A stretch of 64,000 bases of DNA from Nakaseomyces glabratus (Eukaryota; Ascomycota; Saccharomycetes; Saccharomycetales; Saccharomycetaceae). Below the pieces are notes generated by a model. The model saw only the letters and a list, made by a program, of their open reading frames with translations, made no database searches and was not told where the DNA came from. The position numbers and the translations under genes were made by a program. Positions within the stretch are counted from its first letter, which is position 1; each line of letters starts with the position of its first letter. The stretch lies in the NCBI RefSeq assembly GCF_010111755.1, contig NC_088955.1:372001-436000 (forward strand), given 5' to 3'. This document shows positions 1 to 10,759 of the stretch, one piece after another.

Positions 1-1353
1 GTCTCGAGCTCATCCTCATCAACAGCAGAGCCATCTTCCCCTACTGTCTCTGACGAGTGCGAGATCATCGACTCCTTGAAGAACGCCATCCTGAGGTTCT
101 TGAGCAAGTGGTCCCGGATCTTCAAGTATGAGATTGGACTAGCATGGCTAGCACTGGGCTTAGCAGAGTGGTTCCCGGCTCTTCTTCCGGCCAAGTTTGA
201 CTTAAATGACGAGTGTTTTCTAGTGCTGAACGGGAGGAGACATGCACATACTTCTAGTGGTAACAACAACTCCACCTCCATATCACAGCTGTTTCAGGAG
301 TATCCACTGCTTGACTACCTCAAGAATAAATTACCTTCAGAGAGGTTATTCACATTTGACCAGCTTTACGAAAGGTTATTGCTCGTCCTAATACACTCTC
401 CCGACACTGCTTTGGAGCAAAACAAGATCAAACGCGACTTCCCACAGGACTCTACACACATTTCCAACTATTTCCCAGTGATTTCTGGAGGTGATCTCTC
501 ATTCAGAACTCAGATTTTTTTTAAAGTCTTCTCCACTATCCTACCTGAACTGTACCAGCCGCTTATAGAGGAAGTCAACCTTCAACCGAACTCTTCTAGA
601 ACAAGCTGGCTGTATTGGTGGTTCAAATGTGCCGGGGCAAGGTCGTTACAAAGACAGGATAGAGGCAGGATATGGGACTTATTCCTCGGATGGAGACCAA
701 AGCCAGACCACGTAACCATCAATTTCTATCTTAATTACAACACAAAAAGCTTTGCGCACTTATATCATAAATCACCAAGCATATGCCATTCTAAATTTTG
801 GAATAAATATGAAAAAAACGATACTTTTTGGTTTCCGGATTTGGACTCCATACCCTTAGGAACACCACCTTACACCCATGACGTTACGATTATTAAAGAA
901 CTATTAAGAAGGAATAAGTATGAAGAGCGAGCTAGTGACTCTAACGATACTGACCAGGAATGTTGCATGAACAGTATTCCATTTTCAATAATAAGCCCGC
1001 ATACCCAGCTTATATTCATCTACGTGGCTATATTACAATTCAATGAATTTAAATTGCTTGAGTTTGAAGAGACAGAGATAGCCGAATTTTTAAACAATGT
1101 TCCCATGCTTTCAAAAGCTGACGACACCGCATTCAAGAAGCTATTTGACACGGGATCTACACTGGATAACGTGGTCCTACATGATGAAGCATCAAAGAGA
1201 CCCAGCTCATCCTCCAATAATCACATGCTAATAGAGGTGGGCAGCGATGGCAAGTCCTCCCATTCATTTAACGACCTAATGAAAATGGCGGGTGATATCT
1301 GGCGTAAATGGCTGTGGCGAGAGCTAGAAGAGAACCTAAATAATGAACCGTAA
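1..1353 (+). CDS. OCA5: OCA5-like TBC-domain protein, 5' end outside window
   Basis: The reading frame is open from base 1, and the codons before 76 continue it (serine-rich, then an acidic stretch), so the start lies upstream. About 450 C-terminal residues are visible. They look like a divergent TBC (Rab-GAP-like) helical protein: aromatic-rich segments such as KWSRIFKYEIGLAW and the IWDLFLGWRPKP stretch, and a Trp-rich tail (DIWRKWLWRELEE). I name it mainly from gene order: in S. cerevisiae OCA5 (YHL029C) is next to ECM29 (YHL030W), and ECM29 is two genes away here. Oca5 is a cytoplasmic protein linked to oxidant-induced cell-cycle arrest. Whether it has GAP activity cannot be told, because the N-terminal part is missing. 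A profile search against TBC domains would settle the family. Confidence 0.6.
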   Translation, partial: VSSSSSSTAEPSSPTVSDECEIIDSLKNAILRFLSKWSRIFKYEIGLAWLALGLAEWFPALLPAKFDLNDECFLVLNGRRHAHTSSGNNNSTSISQLFQEYPLLDYLKNKLPSERLFTFDQLYERLLLVLIHSPDTALEQNKIKRDFPQDSTHISNYFPVISGGDLSFRTQIFFKVFSTILPELYQPLIEEVNLQPNSSRTSWLYWWFKCAGARSLQRQDRGRIWDLFLGWRPKPDHVTINFYLNYNTKSFAHLYHKSPSICHSKFWNKYEKNDTFWFPDLDSIPLGTPPYTHDVTIIKELLRRNKYEERASDSNDTDQECCMNSIPFSIISPHTQLIFIYVAILQFNEFKLLEFEETEIAEFLNNVPMLSKADDTAFKKLFDTGSTLDNVVLHDEASKRPSSSSNNHMLIEVGSDGKSSHSFNDLMKMAGDIWRKWLWRELEENLNNEP

Positions 1354-1903
1354 CAACAATCTTACAAGCTATTATAAGCTATTTACAGAGCAAAATATCA
1401 GCTGGTTGCGATTATCTACAACGTCAACTACAATTGACTGCAAGTACTTACCCCATCTTCGTTAATTCGTGTAATCGCAAGCAACGACTCACTAATGAGA
1501 TGAATATTGAGATTGAAAAAAATTTCGAGCCATCGGAGAAATTGACAAAGAGTCGTTGTCAACTGTAATCATCCAACTACAACGAATCATTTAATGAAGT
1601 ATTTGACTATTGATATTCTATGCTATTACTAGTGAGGCTAAAGCTGTAAATTTACGTTTTTTCTCACAATCTGTTTGTTCATATTAGCTAAGTAAGTAGG
1701 CTTAGAATCTGCAGTTGAGAGGATTTTTTAGAAGGGACGAGGAATAGAAAAACAGCCAAGTTATTTGATAGTCTCTTCTTCATAAGGGTTGTTGTTAATG
1801 AATGGTTCAGGGGTAACTTGTAACCTTAATTCGTGGATTGATATTTAGTAGGATCGAATTTGGTTCTAGTGAGAAACTGTATTGGTGTAGTTGAAAAACC
1901 AGG
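1354..1903. other. Intergenic, OCA5 to ENT4
   Basis: AT-rich spacer of 550 bp between two genes on the same strand, so it should hold the OCA5 3' end and the ENT4 promoter. A 9-bp inverted repeat (CAACGACTC at 1482-1490, GAGTCGTTG at 1550-1558) flanks a 59-bp loop that contains an A-tract. No RNA gene or further ORF is supported. Confidence 0.6.
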
Positions 1904-2686
1904 ATGTCGCTTATGCATACATTCAAGGGGTTCTTACTCTCACCTACAGAATTGAAGGTCCGTCAAGCAACAGATGATAATGAATTAGCAGGTGCAACAG
2001 GGACCTTGATGAATGAAATCTCAGTTTTGACATATAGCAAGAAAACACTAAAGGATGTCATACAAGTGATACGAAAACGGTTATCGGGAGTAAATAAACG
2101 AAATAGTCACAGAACATGTTTACATGTACTTAAGACACTCACGCTCGTATCTTATCTACTCAACAATGGCTCTAACGATTTTATTGCCTGGTTGAAAAGC
2201 AGCAAATATGTGATTGAGTACTTATCTTCTTTTGAAGCGCAATCTAGTAGCGATGAACCGATGGTAAATCAAATTCGTTTTTTATGTAATGATATAATCA
2301 CATTATTGGAAGATGAAGAGCTCTTGGAAAAGAGGCGAAGGGATGTTATACAATTCAGATCAAGTATTTCCTCACCGGGTAGGAAATCGACAGACAATAG
2401 TCACATCAAAACATATGATCGACAATTTCAACTTAGCAGACCCAAATCAGACAAATTCTTGGATGAAAACCAGGATATTCAATATATGGATAGCATGGAC
2501 CAGGATAATCCTCTAGATAGTATTATTGAGTCAAACTTAAAAAATAGAGGCAGAAGAGCCGGTCACGCCAACACACATCCTCTACTTGAATCCCTGGAAG
2601 AAGAGGACCAGAATAGTCTCTTGCCTGATAAAGAAAATCTGCCGGCTGGTAACTCAAAGTTCCTTGCATCAAACCCATTTAGGTGA
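1904..2686 (+). CDS. ENT4: Epsin-like ENTH-domain protein Ent4
   Basis: 260 residues, close to S. cerevisiae Ent4 (about 247). Residues 1-150 form an ENTH/ANTH fold: the N-terminal helix with KVRQATDDNELAGATG, then repeated helices with LKVLKTL-like and LLNNGSNDFIAWL segments. ENTH domains bind phosphoinositides and help shape clathrin-coated vesicles; Ent4 acts in endosome/Golgi-to-vacuole traffic. The second half is low-complexity and polar. The protein ends in NPFR, an NPF motif of the kind bound by EH domains. The start is the first ATG in the frame. In S. cerevisiae ENT4 is YLL038C, from the chromosome XII track, although its neighbours here are chromosome VIII type. Confidence 0.85.
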   Translation: MSLMHTFKGFLLSPTELKVRQATDDNELAGATGTLMNEISVLTYSKKTLKDVIQVIRKRLSGVNKRNSHRTCLHVLKTLTLVSYLLNNGSNDFIAWLKSSKYVIEYLSSFEAQSSSDEPMVNQIRFLCNDIITLLEDEELLEKRRRDVIQFRSSISSPGRKSTDNSHIKTYDRQFQLSRPKSDKFLDENQDIQYMDSMDQDNPLDSIIESNLKNRGRRAGHANTHPLLESLEEEDQNSLLPDKENLPAGNSKFLASNPFR

Positions 2687-2861
2687 TATGTTATATTTGC
2701 TTCCTAAAAGCCTAAATAAAGATTCATTGAATGCTAAATATATTTATTCTTATTATACAAAGCAGTCTCTATTTTGGGCATTGTCTATAAACATAAAACT
2801 AAAACATCAAAATAATCTTGTCCATTGGTAATTGTGTTAGTAATCGTTCATACCAAAATGT

Positions 2862-5800
2862 TTATATGCCAACGTTTTTTAACTCAACGGCAAGCCTTGC
2901 GGTAGACAGTTCCTCTTCTGTAAAAATTGAAAGATCTCTTTGAATCTGATCTGATAACTTCGAAAACTTTTTAATCATCTCTCCACCTAAACGAATTGTT
3001 TCTATCTTTACGTTTTCTGTAGTTTCATGAGTTTTGTTTTCATTAAATATGGAACTCCAAATACTTTTAAACTTGTCTTCAATCTCCTGATTGATGATCG
3101 TAAGAGGGAAATTTTTGCATAATTCAGTAATGATTAGACAAACAGATTCCCTGACTCTCCATGTTTTACTCATTGTATGGGAAAGAGTTAGATGCTGTGC
3201 ATATTCCAAAATCATGTTTAAGAACTCCAAGGGATACTTATTCTCCATATAGGGAATACAATCCTTTGCCATTTCATGTAAAACCTGGATCATAAAATCA
3301 ACAGCCTGGATATTATCTTTAGATAAGTGTTGAGTGATACTCGTTTTCATTCGCTTATTCGACTGCAGTTGAACTTCTGGATTAGTTTTGATTTCTGTAG
3401 CTGCATTTTCATCATTTTCTGCAAACAATTTTGTTAATAACTCTTTATTGAAGGAACAGTAAAGCTTATCAGAAGGGACAATTCTCACAAACCGCAGATA
3501 ATCCTTCGATATACTTCTTACATATCTGATATTATTCCGTGATATTTCAGTGCATAATGTTGTCTCAATCTTTGTTGCTAGTTCCTTATTTCCATTGAGA
3601 TAGGTGGTGCATTTTTCGGAAATTGAAACTAAAGCACTAACAATATCCTCCTTACCATCCCAAGACCTACCAGAAAGGGATTGTATAGTGACGTCAAAAA
3701 TCTTTGATAATGTTTTTCTAGGGGTGTTTTCATCGATGCTTAACGAGATGCCTGCTATTGTCTTGGCGCAAGATCTTCTGGTGCTAAAGTCATTTGACTG
3801 AATATTGTCTCTAATAGTATCAATGATTTCATCCAGATACAATTTTGTAGTACCTGCACCAGAGGATGCTGTGTCAGTCCAAAGATCGCTAAATACATTA
3901 GCAGTAGCCTGGTCAATGTCATTTTTCCCAAGTAGTATGACTGGTGTAAGAACTCTTGCCAATTCTGCAAATTCACTGGGTGCATTCCTAAATAGAGATA
4001 ATATTGCAGCTGCAACAACAATCTTGATATGATCAATAGAATTTGAAAAGAATAGTACCTTTAGTTGCTTTGCATATTTCAATGATTTTTCTGCTGATAT
4101 TACTTTATATATGTAGCCAAATGATTGGGCATAGGCAATTGAAACAGCCTCATTCTTATCTTCAAACATATCTACACAACGTTTTAATAGCTTCCCAGAA
4201 TATTGTTTGATGGCTAAGGAATAGTGTTTGACAATTAAAATGACAACTTGAGCTGCCGCAACTTTTGATGGCAGACCAATGGACTTTTTTATGCCGCGGA
4301 TAACAGCGTCGACAACCTCGCTGACTTGATTTTCATTTGTTGTTCCAATTAGTTTTGTTAGAGCTTCAAATAGTGGTGAAACTGCTATCCCATTTTTCCT
4401 TTGATTATCTATCTCTTTCATATCTATATTGTAGTTCTTGGCATTTAGAGACAGGTAATTAACAACTTGGGGTTCTAATGAAGAAAACAGGGTAATGAAT
4501 TGGTATATAATTTCTGGGGCAAACTTGGATAATGGTTTAGGAGAGTTTTTAACAAGATCTAATAACAATTTCAATGAGAAATTTTTTACGTCTTCGGCAT
4601 CACTATTGATACCTTTGGTTCCCATTAAAAATGGTAAAATATTTGATAGAATCTCTTCTGAATGCTCCGGACTAACATTGTTACTAGTGTCTATTGATCT
4701 CACCAACATTTTGGAAAGTACAGTGGTGAACCTTGTACCTGCCTCTCTCACACTTTCTTTTATATCATCCATAGATCGAAAAGCCATTGTCCAGATGTCT
4801 AATATTTTGCCCGAAAATTTCTCCTCTGGTTGAGATCTCACAAAATCCATCAATGCTGTGGTACTAGCTTCACGTACACGCCATTCCTTGTTACCCATAC
4901 CTTCCAAAAGTTCTAAAAGAATTGAGTCAAAATATTGGTCAATAGTAGATTTTGAATCGACAATTAGTGTGTTCCAAATATCGTTCATAGATTGAGCAAC
5001 TACAGTGTAAGGGTCGAATTTGTACCTGTATAGTTTTGGGATTAATTTGTTCGCTAAGTCCTTGTTTTGTATTAAATATTTTTCAAGGGATGCTTTGGAC
5101 ATAATGGAACCCAGACTAAAAGCAATACCTTTTCTTGAAGACCATAACATTGAATTTTTTGCTAGAGACATAAATTGATAAACAATCGATGGATCTCCGA
5201 CTTCAGAGGCCAAGCTTAAAATGTCCTTATATGTGCTGATAGAACCATCCGTGGTTTTTAGTGTATCTTTGTCAAAGAGTTCAGTGGACTCTGATATGGA
5301 ACCTGAAGATATTTTAAGTCCATCAACATTAGAGGTAAATGATTTGAAAAGACCTTTAATCATATCTTCCTTAACGTCTGTAGAGCCTAATTCATACACC
5401 AGAGCAAGACCACGCGCTGCAGACTCCTGCACAATTTCATCTTTATGAATAAGAGCAGACACAAAGCACCTATGGATTTCGGCACATTTCTCAATTATTA
5501 CTGGAGAGCTGCTAGTAAACTGTACCAATGATAGCAACCACATGGTTCCTGCCTTCTTCAGGGTAGGATTGGGACTGGTGCAAAGAGTCATTACTTTTTT
5601 TAGAACTTCCTCAGCATATCTATCGTTAAAGTCCTGTTTTAATTGAGTTACCAATTTAGGATCATAAATATCTAAATCATCCAATAAAATTTTAGAGTGC
5701 CAACCTCCGGCAATAATTGATATACATTCCCCCACGCTGAACAGATAATCGATCTCTTTTGAGTTTGTGGTTTTCCATAACAAGTCAGCGATGTTCTCCA

Positions 5801-8552
5801 TTTCAGGAACACTGGAGGTGTACAACGATAAATAAGAAAGTACTCTTGTGCAATCCTCATCATTTAAGTATTTCTTTCCCAATAAAAAAAGTAGTTTCTT
5901 GATTTTGGATTGTGTATCACTTGCATCTAAAATACATAAAAGGCCATACTTCAATATTTCAGCAGTGGCGGATAATACTAATTTTCTTTCAAATGTGATA
6001 GATTCAGAAAAGAAATTTTCTAGCATGTCAAGAGTGGCATGTAACTGGGCTGTCATGTTCGCATCTTTATAGCCTCGCATACTTAACCTCGGTAATAAAT
6101 GTGACAAAATAAGTATATTTGGTAGTATACTTTTTAAATGTTCATGAGATAGTTTAGAAGCAGTGAGGTCATTCGACAATTTAAATTTTTCTATTAGTAA
6201 ATTAGAGACTTCTTCAGATGATGAACCAATTATTCCCAAAGCTCTCGAGGAAGTGATTACTTCTGTATTAGGGTAAGTTGTGATATTGATTGCCAAGTAT
6301 GATAAATTATCAACTTTATCATAGATATACTTTAATACATCTGAATGGCATGCTTTTAGTAGCAGTAATAGAAAATCTTGATATATGTGGTTTTTGGCTG
6401 CTGCGATTGATACTTGTGTTCCGGAGTGATCTCTCTCAGTAAATTCATCTAATAATAACCTTAATAAGTCAACAAAGTACTTTTCATGAATGCCACTAAT
6501 ATATTCTGATACAAGCTCCATTACATTGCTATCTGACACTATTGCTTCCTCGATCCGAACTAACCAATCTTGGTCTTGGACGATTATCGTATTCTTACCT
6601 TGAATCGCTTCTTCTACTAAACAATTTCTGAGAAAACTGACAGCATTATTAAGGCATTTATCTATAACTCGTTGGGAATTTCTGTCTTCTTTTAGTAAAT
6701 GCACTTCCTCAAGAAGCAATGATGACATCGTTTTAAGGGTAGGTAGTTTTGTTTTTGTTATTTGGCTACCTAATTGTTGATCTAGACTTTCCACAACAGC
6801 ATTAGCACTTGTTTTAAAAGATTTGAAATAATTAATTCTGAACCAATAAGGATGCAGCCCCTTTTTAGCTTCCTCAGTGATGTCTAATCTGTTTTCAGTA
6901 GATGTACCAAATATGTTGAGCATACGTGCTTCTTCGTCATCAAAAGAAAATGCTGAGTTAGTAAATTTTATTGCCATGTATCTGGCTGACATTAATGCAT
7001 CCTCTCTTTCCTTACCTTCTACAGTACCAAGTTTTCCATTTTCTTTGAGTTCGATTTTATAATAGTCATCAGCTAATATCGAGTGTAGTAGCTTCTTTAG
7101 CTTTTTCTTGTTATCTGAATGAAGTTGGGGCAAGTGGTGCAATACTGAGTTCAATGCATGTTGGATACTAGCTGTACACTGAGGAATATCGTTCTTAAGT
7201 GATGTGAACAGGAACTCAATATATGATATATCCTTGATAAGGTCAAAATCGTTCTTTAACAAGTCACCTAGGGTCTCGTATTGAAGTTCTCTTTGCTTAA
7301 TAGACAAGTTAAATTGTTGACCCTGTCCAAGTTGTAACCTTGGCCAACCGTTCGTTTGAATGTTATTTCTGATCATAGATGGTAAGTTGATTCCATAATG
7401 ATCAGATTCCGAGCTGGCACTAGATATTAATGTTAAGCTATCATAATTGTTCTTGGCTACATGCCTGATGAAGGAAAGACAAAGAGAAGCCAGTTTGTGG
7501 TTAGTTGAATTTAATGAAATGGCACAGATTAGTTTGACATTTTCAGGACTTGTGGTCGCATAGATACTTCTATTCAAGATAGAAAAAATAGTTTCCTGGA
7601 TATTAGAGCTAGTAGGAGGTATGCCATTACTTTTATCGCCTGTAAATAAGGAGATCATAAAATTGACAAAACTCTCGTTCTCGTATGGAATATGTACTCT
7701 TTTCAATCTGGTTATTGCTAGTTCTCCGAGGTCAGAGTTATCTGTAGATACTACGCATAAGAAAGTCACTAATGACACTGCTTTGAGATCATCATTGGTG
7801 GGGTCGTTCTCGGGATCTCTTAGTTGCTCTTCCATTGAAAACACAATTAGTCCCCTAGTGACAAAATGGAAAATAGCAGTCTTGTATCTCAATAGTTGGT
7901 CTTTGTTAAAGGCAACACCAGCTTTATATGTAAAAAATTCGATCTCCGCAGCGGACAACCCTGGGGATGAGTATCCTCTGGGGATGATGCCACTGTTAGT
8001 ATTACTATTTGGCACCATCATAAAGAATTTGGTAAATTTCAACATTAAAAATTCTAAATCCCTTGGATCCTCGAGAGCAAGCAATTTTGATACTTGGTCT
8101 TCTTCTAGAGAAGATACCATTGGTGGTTTCCACAGCAGTAGTAATCTGCAAAGCAGGTTAAACATTCTCGCAGCACACATCTCTGGTAGCTGTGATATTC
8201 CACCCATGACAGTCGGTATCATCGCTTGGATCTCTTGAGAATCATTGAGCCTGTCCACACCCTTAGATGCAAAGAGCAATGAGTACAATGCAACGTTATT
8301 GTGACCATCTGCCTTCTTCGCTTGTTCTACCAGACGTAATACTGGAATCCTAACAGTAGGTAGAGAACCCAATCTCTGCAAAATATTCTTGATGCTCTCA
8401 AACACTTGTTGACGTACAGGTTCATGTGGAGACGCCAGTTTCAAAAGCAATGGCGCTAAAAACGTATCCAGTACAGCTTGAAACTTTTCGGCAGTATCTG
8501 CAAGCGCAAACCGAAGGTCAACCTTCTCTACCAAGTCCTTCTCTTTCTCCAT
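2862..8552 (-). CDS. ECM29: Proteasome adaptor/scaffold Ecm29
   Basis: 1896 residues, close to S. cerevisiae Ecm29 (1868). The whole protein is built of helical HEAT-type repeats; examples are the KEWRVREASTTALMDFV and WRVRESVCLIITEL segments, where WRVRE followed by a hydrophobic helix is typical. Ecm29 binds the 26S proteasome, tethers the core to the regulatory particle and restrains aberrant or stressed proteasomes. It is oriented toward ENT4, with 175 bp between the two stop codons. The first Met (MEKEKDLVEKVDLRFALADTAEKF) fits the family's N-terminus. ECM29, GOS1, GUT1 and RPL8 keep the S. cerevisiae YHL030-YHL033 order. Several long antisense frames inside it are shadows. Confidence 0.95.
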   Translation of the reverse strand: MEKEKDLVEKVDLRFALADTAEKFQAVLDTFLAPLLLKLASPHEPVRQQVFESIKNILQRLGSLPTVRIPVLRLVEQAKKADGHNNVALYSLLFASKGVDRLNDSQEIQAMIPTVMGGISQLPEMCAARMFNLLCRLLLLWKPPMVSSLEEDQVSKLLALEDPRDLEFLMLKFTKFFMMVPNSNTNSGIIPRGYSSPGLSAAEIEFFTYKAGVAFNKDQLLRYKTAIFHFVTRGLIVFSMEEQLRDPENDPTNDDLKAVSLVTFLCVVSTDNSDLGELAITRLKRVHIPYENESFVNFMISLFTGDKSNGIPPTSSNIQETIFSILNRSIYATTSPENVKLICAISLNSTNHKLASLCLSFIRHVAKNNYDSLTLISSASSESDHYGINLPSMIRNNIQTNGWPRLQLGQGQQFNLSIKQRELQYETLGDLLKNDFDLIKDISYIEFLFTSLKNDIPQCTASIQHALNSVLHHLPQLHSDNKKKLKKLLHSILADDYYKIELKENGKLGTVEGKEREDALMSARYMAIKFTNSAFSFDDEEARMLNIFGTSTENRLDITEEAKKGLHPYWFRINYFKSFKTSANAVVESLDQQLGSQITKTKLPTLKTMSSLLLEEVHLLKEDRNSQRVIDKCLNNAVSFLRNCLVEEAIQGKNTIIVQDQDWLVRIEEAIVSDSNVMELVSEYISGIHEKYFVDLLRLLLDEFTERDHSGTQVSIAAAKNHIYQDFLLLLLKACHSDVLKYIYDKVDNLSYLAINITTYPNTEVITSSRALGIIGSSSEEVSNLLIEKFKLSNDLTASKLSHEHLKSILPNILILSHLLPRLSMRGYKDANMTAQLHATLDMLENFFSESITFERKLVLSATAEILKYGLLCILDASDTQSKIKKLLFLLGKKYLNDEDCTRVLSYLSLYTSSVPEMENIADLLWKTTNSKEIDYLFSVGECISIIAGGWHSKILLDDLDIYDPKLVTQLKQDFNDRYAEEVLKKVMTLCTSPNPTLKKAGTMWLLSLVQFTSSSPVIIEKCAEIHRCFVSALIHKDEIVQESAARGLALVYELGSTDVKEDMIKGLFKSFTSNVDGLKISSGSISESTELFDKDTLKTTDGSISTYKDILSLASEVGDPSIVYQFMSLAKNSMLWSSRKGIAFSLGSIMSKASLEKYLIQNKDLANKLIPKLYRYKFDPYTVVAQSMNDIWNTLIVDSKSTIDQYFDSILLELLEGMGNKEWRVREASTTALMDFVRSQPEEKFSGKILDIWTMAFRSMDDIKESVREAGTRFTTVLSKMLVRSIDTSNNVSPEHSEEILSNILPFLMGTKGINSDAEDVKNFSLKLLLDLVKNSPKPLSKFAPEIIYQFITLFSSLEPQVVNYLSLNAKNYNIDMKEIDNQRKNGIAVSPLFEALTKLIGTTNENQVSEVVDAVIRGIKKSIGLPSKVAAAQVVILIVKHYSLAIKQYSGKLLKRCVDMFEDKNEAVSIAYAQSFGYIYKVISAEKSLKYAKQLKVLFFSNSIDHIKIVVAAAILSLFRNAPSEFAELARVLTPVILLGKNDIDQATANVFSDLWTDTASSGAGTTKLYLDEIIDTIRDNIQSNDFSTRRSCAKTIAGISLSIDENTPRKTLSKIFDVTIQSLSGRSWDGKEDIVSALVSISEKCTTYLNGNKELATKIETTLCTEISRNNIRYVRSISKDYLRFVRIVPSDKLYCSFNKELLTKLFAENDENAATEIKTNPEVQLQSNKRMKTSITQHLSKDNIQAVDFMIQVLHEMAKDCIPYMENKYPLEFLNMILEYAQHLTLSHTMSKTWRVRESVCLIITELCKNFPLTIINQEIEDKFKSIWSSIFNENKTHETTENVKIETIRLGGEMIKKFSKLSDQIQRDLSIFTEEELSTARLAVELKNVGI

Positions 8553-9398
8553 TTATCTCTGCCTGTGTTTCTATCCAAAACCTATACTGTGAATTCTGTT
8601 CTAAGCTACCAAGAATAAGATCTAAGACTTTACTGAAATATCGCCACTTTACCGCTATGCTCCAGCCCGATTTAAAGGGTTCTAGCAGGATACTGAGGAA
8701 GTCTGGAAAAAAACGAAAATATATAAATCACGTGACACATATAGAAACTTGCTCTTTAGTATTCTAGTTTGTAGTTTGAGGGTTAAGAAGGAAAGACTTG
8801 AAGTGAACGTCTGAGGTCTACAATGAAAGACGAGGCTAGTCCACGTCTTTCTTCAGGGTACGTAGGTGGTACTCATGTCAAAGGGTCCTATCTGTGGATG
8901 GGTTGGGCAGAAACGCCATCCTTGTAGTGAGTGTGCATTTGTATTTGATTCGTAACTTTACAAGGTCTTAGAAATTTACCTGGTTCCCTGCAGGACGTTT
9001 CAGTGTTTTAGTTGAAATCGTTGAGAAAGTTAAGTAGTGGACAACAATTAGAGAGTGGGCATTTTTTGGTCTTACTAACATGATGCTGCGTGATTACGTT
9101 GTTCGACTCGGTCATCACCGAATAAGCAGACAGAACAAGAAATGAGCTTTTAAGAATACAGTAGTGGGCCATTGAGAGAACAATGGAGGAGGAGAATAGT
9201 TTGGAGGGGGCTCGCCTACATGATTGTTTTCCGGGAGGGTCCTAAATATATATACTGCAAATTATTTATGGATGTTGAAAATAAGATGTGAGTATTATTA
9301 ACCATGGAATTAATCATATTTGTGTGTTCTTTCACTTTTTATTTGGTTTTAGGTTGCATAACCATAGAAGACACAATTGTATAACAGGCACAATAACA
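8553..9398. promoter_or_regulatory. Divergent promoter region, ECM29/SDH2
   Basis: 846-bp gap between divergent genes. It contains a perfect CACGTG E-box in the context TCACGTGAC at 8728-8736, about 180 bp upstream of ECM29 and 670 bp upstream of SDH2; Cbf1, Pho4 and Tye7-type factors bind this core. The SDH2-proximal part has a TATATATA stretch near 9246-9253. No RNA gene is visible. Confidence 0.45.
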
Positions 9399-10169
9399 AT
9401 GATTAGAAGAGGAGTTTTGAGTTTGGGTATCAGTGGCAGGAGATTGATGTCCACTGAGGCTCCAAGGCTAAAGACTTTCAAGATTTACAGATGGAACCCA
9501 GACCAACCGGAGGTCAAGCCTAAGTTGCAAGAATTCAAAGTTGACTTAAATGAATGTGGACCTATGGTTTTGGATGCTTTGTTGAAAATCAAAGATGAGC
9601 AAGATGCTTCTTTGACCTTCAGAAGATCATGTAGAGAAGGTATTTGTGGTTCATGTGCCATGAATATTGGTGGTAGAAACACATTGGCCTGTCTATGTAA
9701 GATTGATCAAGATACTTCCAAGCAAGCCAAGATCTATCCATTGCCTCACATGTTCATCGTCAAGGATTTGGTTCCAGACTTAACAAACTTCTACCAACAA
9801 TATAAATCAATCAAACCATATTTGCAAAGAAAGGACTACCCTGCTGATGGGAAGGAAGTCTTGCAATCTATTGAAGATCGTAAGAAATTGGATGGTTTGT
9901 ATGAATGTATATTGTGTGCCTGTTGTTCAACTTCCTGTCCATCTTATTGGTGGAACCAAGAGGAATATTTGGGTCCTGCTGTGTTAATGCAAGCTTACAG
10001 ATGGTTGGTAGACTCTAGAGACCAAGCTACCCAAGAAAGAAAAGATATGCTAAATAACTCAATGTCTTTGTACAGATGTCACACTATCATGAACTGTACA
10101 AAGACGTGCCCAAAGGGTCTAAATCCAGGTGAGTCAATTGCTAAGATTAAACAACAATTAGCCTTCTAA
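9399..10169 (+). CDS. SDH2: Succinate dehydrogenase iron-sulfur subunit Sdh2
   Basis: 256 residues from the ATG at 9399 (S. cerevisiae 266). I reject the in-frame GTG at 9288 as start because the ATG gives a basic, Ser-rich mitochondrial presequence ([18 protein letters not shown]) followed by the mature protein. All iron-sulfur ligands are visible: the [2Fe-2S] cluster by C78, C83, C86 and C98 ([11 protein letters not shown]...LAC), and the [4Fe-4S] and [3Fe-4S] clusters by the [16 protein letters not shown] and [17 protein letters not shown] motifs. It passes electrons from the flavoprotein Sdh1 to ubiquinone at the inner mitochondrial membrane, in the TCA cycle and respiratory complex II. 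Its S. cerevisiae counterpart is YLL041C, so it belongs to the chromosome XII track. Confidence 0.97.
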   Translation: MIRRGVLSLGISGRRLMSTEAPRLKTFKIYRWNPDQPEVKPKLQEFKVDLNECGPMVLDALLKIKDEQDASLTFRRSCREGICGSCAMNIGGRNTLACLCKIDQDTSKQAKIYPLPHMFIVKDLVPDLTNFYQQYKSIKPYLQRKDYPADGKEVLQSIEDRKKLDGLYECILCACCSTSCPSYWWNQEEYLGPAVLMQAYRWLVDSRDQATQERKDMLNNSMSLYRCHTIMNCTKTCPKGLNPGESIAKIKQQLAF

Positions 10170-10759
10170 ATTGTGACTACATTCCCATCTTCCTAACGTT
10201 TATGTTAGTTTGACGAGTACTGCGCCATGAGATGACTGGTATGATATAGTCAATCCCAATGTATACAGTACTAACCAAAAGCTTCAAATTATTTATACGT
10301 GCAAACCACATTATATATATTGCTCTAGTTGAAGTTTCCTATTGATTATTTATTATCCTTATTTATTAGCCTTATTTATTAGCCTTACATTTATTTAATT
10401 TTTACCCTTATTTATCACTTTCTTTATTTAAAGAATGTTACTACTGTATATATGCTAATTCAAAGTATTATACTTAATATCATTGTTTTTATATCTCAAG
10501 GCACATCAGATTATATTCAGAGCAATATGACTACTATTGACCATTGCATTTAGCAGATCGATAGTTTCGTACAGAAAGGCATAAATATTACAAGTATTTT
10601 GGCAGGCCCGAACTCAACTAGCCCTGATACAATTTCGCCTGTTCTTTAATGTATTTAGGGCTTGCTCAATTGTAGCATAAAAATATCAGTATCAATTTAT
10701 AATATATTCAGCTGTAACAATAAGCTATAACATTAGGTGGTTGCTAACTTCCATATAAA
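10170..10759. other. Intergenic, SDH2 to GOS1, with short tandem repeat
   Basis: 590 bp, very AT-rich. Between 10357 and 10395 a 13-bp unit (CCTTATTTATTAG) occurs twice exactly and a third time in degenerate form. The rest looks like 3' UTR and promoter sequence; nothing else is supported. Confidence 0.55.

Noticed and set aside
7621..8238. 205-codon plus-strand frame inside ECM29
   Set aside because: Antisense shadow of a conserved coding region; Ser/Leu-rich translation without features.
9288..9398. 37-codon N-terminal extension of SDH2 from a GTG
   Set aside because: The ATG at 9399 gives a normal mitochondrial presequence; GTG starts are not expected in a yeast nuclear gene.
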